Assembly: GCF_007970805.1 (NCBI RefSeq)
Contig: NZ_CP042433.1
Location: 2,480,001-2,544,000, forward strand
DNA length: 64,000 nt
Direction of reading: 5' to 3'
From: Flavisolibacter ginsenosidimutans
Lineage (GTDB): Bacteria > Bacteroidota > Bacteroidia > Chitinophagales > Chitinophagaceae
A program made the translations under genes and the position numbers. Numbering within the stretch: the first letter of the stretch is position 1; every line of letters starts with the position of its first letter. This document shows positions 54,948 to 61,424 of the stretch, piece after piece. A model generated the notes under the pieces. That model saw only the letters and a list, made by a program, of their open reading frames with translations. It made no database searches and was not told where the DNA came from.

Positions 54948-57125
54948 TTAATTCTGGTTGACCATTTCTATTGCAACACGCAACGGATCAGCATAAGCCT
55001 TTGTTGTATTCCTCCAGGGCGTCTTTATCCATCGCTCTTCCCATTCACGCAACGCATTTCTTTTATCTGACAATTGAAGCTTCATGCGAGGAATGTAATA
55101 GTCTTTTATCAGGCCGCTCCACATGCGAGCCGCATAATCACTTTGCGCAGCGCCCCAGGTTGTGATAAGCCGCTTCGCATTGCTTTCGTAATAATCTTTT
55201 TGTTTGACATTAGTGCCATGCGCTCTCGCCGCTTCTACCCAAGGCTCCAAGCGATCCGTTGGATGCGATTGCAACAGCCGGTCAACAACGGTAAGCAAGT
55301 TCACGGCCTTTGCTAATTCGTCATCACGTTGCTCTCGTTGCTGAAGCGTATCGGCACGGAGCGCCAGCTTATAATGATCGTCGGCTTTGATGGAGAGATA
55401 CAGTGCAGCCAACTCAATTGCATCAGCCCTATAAAGCTGCGACGACTTTAACTGATCAGCACTTTGCAAGAACGTCTTCACCGCTTGTAAAAAAGCAGGG
55501 CTTGTATTGAGCGCAGTTTTGCGTTTTTGATCGGGCAAAACCGTTTGCCAGGTAAAGCGAGGGTAAGAAGAAAAAGAACCGTACACCGATGATCGCAACA
55601 AGTTCCATGATTCTTTTAGCGATTGCGGATAGGCACCGTAGCGTGCACTGCTATAAGCAGCCAACCATTGGTCAAGATCGATGCTGTTATTCGTCCAGCC
55701 CAGATCGGCCAGCAATTCATAAATCACTTCGTTGTTCTCAATGCCTTCCGGTGCAGAGCCAAAGCCAATCAGCGTTTTTGCATACGGTGATTTCAATGCT
55801 TCTGCGGAGCCGGATGCATACAAAGAAAGATCACCCGTGTAGGTTGTTTTGCCGCCAAAATTTGGCACGTAACTGTAAATCCATTTTTTGTCGTGATAAC
55901 CTTGCTGCGTTTTCCAGGTTTGTTCGATGTGCCACACGTATTTCGGAAATTCATTGGCCAGGTCAACGATGATCATCTTGTCATCAGGCACGTTCTTCAA
56001 CATGGCCTTCAAGGTTTCGGTGTCCCAAAATTTATGCTGGTAGCCGAAGGTCCATCCTTGTGTAACCCATACCGCATCAGGGTTTCCGGCTGCGATTGAT
56101 TTGTAAATGGAAGCGCCGTAATCAGCCAGCAGCTTGTATTTCGCGGCCGTATCGTTTTTGGGAACGGGCACATCCATCTCGTTAAAACTGTCGGAAAGAT
56201 AAAATTCATTTTTGCCGAACTCCGCTTCCCATTCCTGTATAAACAGCTTGCCAATCTGTTCAAAATACTTCGTATTGGGTGCTAACACAAAAGCATTGTA
56301 TTCCTGCGGGAAACCGCCCCATGTCAGTCGTTTTACTTCAACATCCGGATGTAAGTTTTGAAACCCTTCGGGCACAAATCCCGCAAAGGCCGGCGCAATA
56401 GGATGCATGCCCAGCTCGTGCATGCGTTTTAATATGCGGTGTTGCAATTGAAGTTGGTCAAGATGCCAGCTTAACGGAATAGGGCCGTCCCATTTATTAA
56501 GATTGCCCATGCGGTGCCAGGGCAAATGTGCGGGGCCTGTAAAGAATTCGGCAATCTGCGCATCGGATAACCCAAGTTTTTTCCAAACCCTTGCGGCTAT
56601 TGCTTCACTGGCAACGGTTGCCAAAGGCATGTTCACGCCGTGCAGCGCCATCCAATCCAATTCCTGTTCCCATCGTTTCCAATTCCAATACGGTGTCGTA
56701 TAACCAAACGTTACCACGTTAAGAAAGTAGCGGTATTGATAGGGCGATGTAATTTTTTCTTCTGCATAATCAGGCCATGTTTGCGGCAGGTTTAAGTGCT
56801 TGCCATTCCAAGTAACCATGCTGTGACAAGCTTTTTGCAGGTAGGTACGAAAGGCATAAGTGATGGCAGTTACACTGCTTCCGCTTATAGACAGTTTTCC
56901 TTTTTTGGCTTCTATCAAGTAAGCGTCTTTTCTATTCACCGATGGAATTAATAGCAAGGAGATGCTCTTCGACCTTGCGCCAATTGTTCGTTCAATAACG
57001 CTTCTCGCGGCAGCTAAAATTTCTTCGTCGCTTTTTTCGTTTGCCATTGCATCAATTGGCAAAACAGCCGTTACAACAAGCGTTATAAAGAGCGAGAATA
57101 AAACAATGGCTCTTCTTTTTTTCAT
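54948..57125 (-). CDS. GH89 alpha-N-acetylglucosaminidase, copy 2
   Basis: A 725-residue paralogue of its downstream neighbour. I use the ATG at 57125, which begins a signal peptide (MKKRRAIVLFSLFITLVVTA); the frame extends into the upstream gene. It retains FGYTTPYWNWKRWEQELDW, MALHGVNMPLATVASEAI, SDSFNEMDVP with the candidate catalytic Glu, YVPNFGGKTTYTG, and SAPEGIENNEVIYEL with the second Glu. The copies differ widely outside these blocks, so they are old duplicates, probably with different linkage or aglycone preference. The gene starts 10 bases after the stop of the EEP lipoprotein gene. Confidence 0.93.
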   Translation of the reverse strand: MKKRRAIVLFSLFITLVVTAVLPIDAMANEKSDEEILAAARSVIERTIGARSKSISLLLIPSVNRKDAYLIEAKKGKLSISGSSVTAITYAFRTYLQKACHSMVTWNGKHLNLPQTWPDYAEEKITSPYQYRYFLNVVTFGYTTPYWNWKRWEQELDWMALHGVNMPLATVASEAIAARVWKKLGLSDAQIAEFFTGPAHLPWHRMGNLNKWDGPIPLSWHLDQLQLQHRILKRMHELGMHPIAPAFAGFVPEGFQNLHPDVEVKRLTWGGFPQEYNAFVLAPNTKYFEQIGKLFIQEWEAEFGKNEFYLSDSFNEMDVPVPKNDTAAKYKLLADYGASIYKSIAAGNPDAVWVTQGWTFGYQHKFWDTETLKAMLKNVPDDKMIIVDLANEFPKYVWHIEQTWKTQQGYHDKKWIYSYVPNFGGKTTYTGDLSLYASGSAEALKSPYAKTLIGFGSAPEGIENNEVIYELLADLGWTNNSIDLDQWLAAYSSARYGAYPQSLKESWNLLRSSVYGSFSSYPRFTWQTVLPDQKRKTALNTSPAFLQAVKTFLQSADQLKSSQLYRADAIELAALYLSIKADDHYKLALRADTLQQREQRDDELAKAVNLLTVVDRLLQSHPTDRLEPWVEAARAHGTNVKQKDYYESNAKRLITTWGAAQSDYAARMWSGLIKDYYIPRMKLQLSDKRNALREWEERWIKTPWRNTTKAYADPLRVAIEMVNQN

Positions 57126-57135
57126 CCGTATTTCT

Positions 57136-57966
57136 TTATCGCAATTGAAGAATGGCTTTGACTGGGCGGTGATCGGAAGCATAAGATTCATCCACGACAG
57201 CGTGCGAAAGAATGGAAAACGTTGATGCCGGCGCAAAGGCGATGTAGTCTATGGTTCTGTTTGGATTTTTTTCAGGAATCGTGAACGGGCAATCGCCAAC
57301 ACAAGTTCGTGTAAACACACCGTCAAGCTGCTTGATTACGTCGCTTGTTGGCAAAGCATTGAGATCACCGGCAATAACGACAGGAAGGCTTTCATCTTTT
57401 GCTACCTCGATAATTTTTTTAATCTGCATCTGCCGGTTTACATCGTCGTGCTGCGCATCAAGATGCGTGCAGGCAAAAACAAATTTTTTATTGTGCGGCA
57501 AAACGATCGTCGCCATTGCCAGCGTTCGGTGTTCGCCTTTGGTATTATCATCGGTGGGAAGTGAAATATTACGCAGGTTTTCCATCGGAAATTTTGAAAG
57601 AATGGCAACGCCGTATTCACCGCCACCGTAATCAATTGCCTTGGCAAAAAAAGCTTTCATACCGGCAAGCCTTGCTATTTCTTCGGCTTCGTGCATCGTC
57701 GTCCCCGAACGATTCGTGTGCACATCCACTTCCTGTAACGCCACCAAGTCGGGTTGTTGCTGCTTTATCACGTTGGCGATTGCATCAATATCAATCACTC
57801 CAGGTTTTGAAGGCGGGTTCGCGTGGTGAATATTGTAGGTAAGAATCGAAACCGTGTTTGACTTCGTTTGACTACCGTTTGAAGAATCACCGGTCGGCAA
57901 GGTTTTTACACCGCAGCCAAACAGGAAACCAAACAACGAAACCAATGCAACAGAATATATCTTCAT
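57136..57966 (-). CDS. Exported endonuclease/exonuclease/phosphatase family lipoprotein
   Basis: A 276-residue lipoprotein with leader MKIYSVALVSLFGFLFGC and lipid-anchored Cys18. The metal-dependent EEP fold is complete: VSILTYNIHHANPP (Asn), DLVALQEVDVHT (metal-binding Glu), VFACTHLDAQHDD (His/Asp), VVIAGDLNALPTSD (Asp/Asn), RTIDYIAF and SDHRPVKAIL (catalytic Asp-His). Relatives hydrolyse phosphodiesters in nucleic acids, inositol phosphates or sphingomyelin. Its place inside a polysaccharide-degradation operon suggests it removes phosphodiester-linked groups from the glycan, which is inference. It lies 28 bases after the PL8 gene. Confidence 0.88.
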   Translation of the reverse strand: MKIYSVALVSLFGFLFGCGVKTLPTGDSSNGSQTKSNTVSILTYNIHHANPPSKPGVIDIDAIANVIKQQQPDLVALQEVDVHTNRSGTTMHEAEEIARLAGMKAFFAKAIDYGGGEYGVAILSKFPMENLRNISLPTDDNTKGEHRTLAMATIVLPHNKKFVFACTHLDAQHDDVNRQMQIKKIIEVAKDESLPVVIAGDLNALPTSDVIKQLDGVFTRTCVGDCPFTIPEKNPNRTIDYIAFAPASTFSILSHAVVDESYASDHRPVKAILQLR

Positions 57967-57994
57967 CTGCAAACAATTTAAACAACTATAAAAA

Positions 57995-60007
57995 TCACTT
58001 CAACGACAAACCTTTGGTGGAAAATCCATTAGCCGGCAACTGCACGTCATAAACTTTATTGTTTAGTTGAACACGTACAGAATCATTCGACTGCAGCGAA
58101 TCGCTTGCGTACAGTTTACCGTCCTTCAACAAAAGCAAACAAGGCTTGGTAACGGACAATCTTCCGCCTTTAAAAGCAACCACACCGGGACCAAAAAACG
58201 CCGCCATCAAACTTCCGTCCGTAAATGAAACAACCTGGCACGTAGAATCATTGCGCAAGATTTTGCAACCGGGATTTTTTGCAATGCAGCTTGCTTCAGC
58301 AGGTGTTTTACAAAAGGCGGCGATGTAGCCAAACGACTGCACTCTTGACAGGTTTTTATGCAACAGCAGCGGCATAAAAATCTTTTCTTTCACCGGCTCA
58401 TTCGGTTCCGATGTATTGATGTCTGACCACTTTGCCGTAACGCTTTGCAATCGCACATCGGCCGTTGCATTGCCAAGCGGCACATACACAAAATTGTTGT
58501 GGTGTACCCATTTTATGTGACGAATATGATGATTACCTTCTGCAAGCATGTTGCTCTCTTTGTTTACCGTCACAGCGCTACGCCACCGCGATTGATCCAT
58601 CGCCGTATAAGCAGAATCAACGTTTTGTCCTTTCAAATCGGCCACCAGGCAAACAACGGTATTGCCGTAACAAAACCATGATTTCTTTGCCGAAATGAAT
58701 GCGCTTCCGTCTTTGTTTGCAAGAACGTAATCCATGCTTGTAAGTCCGGTTTTACCGTCAGTTACGCTGCCAGCAAAATCTTTTCGTATGATTTTATCCG
58801 CTCCGCCAAAGCTTGTGATGCCGGGCAAATAGTTCCAATTCCATGCTGGCATCAGGTTAAAATATTCTTGCCCGTCATGAATCAGGTAAGCATCGCCGCT
58901 GTTAAGCAAACGCCCTTTTAAATTTTCGCTGTTGATGGATTCAGTGACCTGCGTGCGGGTAGAAATAGTCTTTACAAAAAGACTGAAATCAGGCTGTTGG
59001 TATGCGGCGAAATCAGAATAAGGATAATAGCGAAAGCCACTCAACGCGCCGTGACCGTTTTGATGATTGGCGATTGAGGCGAGTTCTGTTTTCTTCTCCG
59101 GCGCAAGCTCAATAAAGAAGGGCAACAACTCGCGGACATCCGGACTGTGCAAAGCATTTTTACGGCTTGCCGATCGGTCCATTGTTCCGGGAACGGTATT
59201 GATTCCCCTTGCCATCCATTGCCAGCCTTCCAGTAAAAAATCGGTAAGCACATTGATCTTTTCTTTTGGAAAAGCAAGCGCCGTTTCTCTAAGCTCCCAA
59301 GCCAATCGAACGTTCTCTTTTAAAAAAGCCGCACCGTATTGATACATCTGCAGGCGCTTGTCGTGCTGGTGAAAACTGTAATCGGGTTGCACGCCATCAA
59401 CGGTTGTGATTTTGATTTCGTTAACCAGCAAGTTCCTGCATTTCTGAACCAATGCTGAATCTTTCGTCAGCAAACCATAATGCAAGCCAAGATCAGCGGT
59501 CCACGTAAGGTTAGCGCCTGTAGAATTGCTTTGAATCCTGTATTGCCCTAAAATTTCCAACGCACCTTGAAGTTGTGTCGGCGAAAGCGATGGTCCGATA
59601 AGAATAACAATATCTCTCATTTGCTGCGGCACGCCTATTTCGTTGTGCCACCAATTGGGACATTTGTAACGATGCTGTAGCCAATCGCTTAATGCCAGCT
59701 CGATGCTTTGCAGCGTTTGTGTTTGGTGATAAAATTTCGACTGCGGATTAACGTATGCATACGCCAGTTGCCGTAATCTTTTCAGGTGAAGCAAAGGCTT
59801 CCATCCTCCTCTTTCCTGGTCGTTGTAATCAATATCGCTCCACCGGCCTTCGCTGCTCAAAGATGCTTGCAATTGGCCTGCATCATCCGACACCTCAAAG
59901 GTTCTAAACAAGTATTGTTTGTACCGGTTCAAAACGGTATCGGCTTGCGCAAACAAGACTTGAACAAGCAGCAAACAACCGATAAAAACAATTACGTTTC
60001 TTTTCAT
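57995..60007 (-). CDS. Polysaccharide lyase family 8 (hyaluronate/chondroitin/xanthan lyase-like)
   Basis: A 670-residue exported lyase with a signal peptide (cleavage near VLFAQ). The N-terminal alpha/alpha-toroid carries NWWHNEIGVPQQM and ANLTWTADLG. The catalytic segment is SFHQHDKRLQMYQYG, with His215 and Tyr224 at the nine-residue spacing of chondroitin AC lyase, followed by MDRSASRKN with candidate Arg278/282. C-terminal beta-sandwich domains complete the PL8 plan. These enzymes cut next to uronic acid by beta-elimination, leaving an unsaturated uronyl end. The next upstream gene encodes GH88, which removes exactly that end. Polymer specificity (glycosaminoglycan versus xanthan-like) cannot be read from sequence by eye. 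Confidence 0.93.
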   Translation of the reverse strand: MKRNVIVFIGCLLLVQVLFAQADTVLNRYKQYLFRTFEVSDDAGQLQASLSSEGRWSDIDYNDQERGGWKPLLHLKRLRQLAYAYVNPQSKFYHQTQTLQSIELALSDWLQHRYKCPNWWHNEIGVPQQMRDIVILIGPSLSPTQLQGALEILGQYRIQSNSTGANLTWTADLGLHYGLLTKDSALVQKCRNLLVNEIKITTVDGVQPDYSFHQHDKRLQMYQYGAAFLKENVRLAWELRETALAFPKEKINVLTDFLLEGWQWMARGINTVPGTMDRSASRKNALHSPDVRELLPFFIELAPEKKTELASIANHQNGHGALSGFRYYPYSDFAAYQQPDFSLFVKTISTRTQVTESINSENLKGRLLNSGDAYLIHDGQEYFNLMPAWNWNYLPGITSFGGADKIIRKDFAGSVTDGKTGLTSMDYVLANKDGSAFISAKKSWFCYGNTVVCLVADLKGQNVDSAYTAMDQSRWRSAVTVNKESNMLAEGNHHIRHIKWVHHNNFVYVPLGNATADVRLQSVTAKWSDINTSEPNEPVKEKIFMPLLLHKNLSRVQSFGYIAAFCKTPAEASCIAKNPGCKILRNDSTCQVVSFTDGSLMAAFFGPGVVAFKGGRLSVTKPCLLLLKDGKLYASDSLQSNDSVRVQLNNKVYDVQLPANGFSTKGLSLK

Positions 60008-60039
60008 GTTTATCTCAACAACTGATTCAGATTAGGAAT

Positions 60040-61287
60040 CTATTTCTTCAACTCTTTATACCGCTTCATTGCTTCAACAAAATAATAATCGGCATAGGTT
60101 AGCGGCACGTCAATTTCCGAATAGGCCGGTACGCTTCCCGTGCTGTGTTTCAAAATAAAGTTTCCGTTTTCGCCGGTTGCTGCTTTATACTTTGGTGAAG
60201 ACAAAGCCCATAAAATATCTTCCGCCGCTTTTAAATATTTTTTTGATTGTTTCTTGTTGGTGTATTGCGACAATTCAATCAGGGCAGAAGCAGCAACAGC
60301 AGCGGCAGAAGCATCTTTTGGAATTTCAGCAAACTTCGACGGATCGTATTTCCATTGCGGCGTATAGCCGGACTGATTAACGTTGAAGTCCCAATCGGGT
60401 ATCGTGTCCTTCGGAAGATGTGCGAGAAAAAAATCGGCCATGCCTTCGGCCGTTTTAAGAAAAGACTTTTCGCCTGATTCGCGGTACACCATGGTGAAAC
60501 CGTAAATGCCCCAAGCTTCACCTCTCGACCAGGTGGAATTATCCGAAAAGCCCTGGTGCGTTTCTCTTGATTTCACCGCACCGGTTTCGGGATCGTAATT
60601 CACAACGTGGTAGCTGCTATAATCCGGTCGCACATGGTTCTGCGCCGTCTTTCTTGCATGGCTAATTGCCATGTTTCGAAAGCTTGAATCGCCGGTCACC
60701 TTTGATGCGTAAAACAGCAATTCAAGGTTCATCATGTTGTCGATAATAACGGGATAAGACCATTCTCCGCCGTGATAAGATTTTACTTTATCCCATGACT
60801 TGATGCAACCCACTTTGGGATTAAAACGAGACGCAAGCGACCTTGCGCTTGTCAGTAAAATGTCTTTGAATGCCGGCTTCGGTTGTATACGTTCTGCGTT
60901 TCCAAAACTGCAATACATCATAAAGCCGAGGTCGTGGGTTGTTTTGTTGTTCTTTTCTTTTTCCAACACCTTCAAGATGCGTTCGGATTCAAGTAACAGT
61001 GATTGATCTTTTGTTTGTTCGTAGAGATAAAGCAAAGTGCCGGGATAGAAGCCGCTGCACCAGTCTGAAGAAGCACCCGTTTGAAATTTATCCGTTTGCG
61101 CATAGTAGGTTTTTGGAAAACGATCGGCCGGAAGCCTGCGCATCATACCCTTGTACTGCGCAGCCGCATCGCTAAAATTTTGATCGATCTTTTCTTCTAA
61201 ACGTTTATCGGCCACAATGCTTTTTTGCGATGCGCATCCTGCAAAGACGAAAACGAAAAGAAGCATGGTTAACCGACGAATCTGCAT
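60040..61287 (-). CDS. GH88 unsaturated glucuronyl hydrolase, lipoprotein
   Basis: A 415-residue enzyme with a lipoprotein leader (MQIRRLTMLLFVFVFAGC, Cys18). The alpha/alpha-barrel shows the two catalytic-region aspartates of GH88: Asp119 in TTHDLGFMMY and Asp183 in VIIDNMMNLEL, plus HQGFSDNSTWSRGEAWGIYG. GH88 hydrates the double bond of unsaturated uronic acids released by polysaccharide lyases, freeing the next sugar. It is the first gene of the leftward operon, 32 bases before PL8, and the lipid anchor suggests periplasmic or surface action on lyase products. Confidence 0.94.
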   Translation of the reverse strand: MQIRRLTMLLFVFVFAGCASQKSIVADKRLEEKIDQNFSDAAAQYKGMMRRLPADRFPKTYYAQTDKFQTGASSDWCSGFYPGTLLYLYEQTKDQSLLLESERILKVLEKEKNNKTTHDLGFMMYCSFGNAERIQPKPAFKDILLTSARSLASRFNPKVGCIKSWDKVKSYHGGEWSYPVIIDNMMNLELLFYASKVTGDSSFRNMAISHARKTAQNHVRPDYSSYHVVNYDPETGAVKSRETHQGFSDNSTWSRGEAWGIYGFTMVYRESGEKSFLKTAEGMADFFLAHLPKDTIPDWDFNVNQSGYTPQWKYDPSKFAEIPKDASAAAVAASALIELSQYTNKKQSKKYLKAAEDILWALSSPKYKAATGENGNFILKHSTGSVPAYSEIDVPLTYADYYFVEAMKRYKELKK

Positions 61288-61336
61288 TGAGATCATGGCG
61301 TTTATTCATTGAATGATTAGCGCTATTAAATTAAAG

Positions 61337-61366
61337 AAGGCCGGAAAAATTACTCCCGCCGGCCTT
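61337..61366 (-). terminator. Probable terminator after the DUF5107-TPR gene
   Basis: AAGGCCGG (61337-61344) and CCGGCCTT (61359-61366) form a perfect GC-rich stem with a 14-base loop. On the minus strand it is followed by a T-rich run (CTTTAATTTAAT), 58 bases past the DUF5107-TPR stop and before GH88. This separates the two transcription units. Confidence 0.65.
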
Positions 61367-61424
61367 ACGGCTGCTTATGTGAGAGAACTATTCTGAGTGT
61401 TGTGTGTACGTATTGCATATACGA

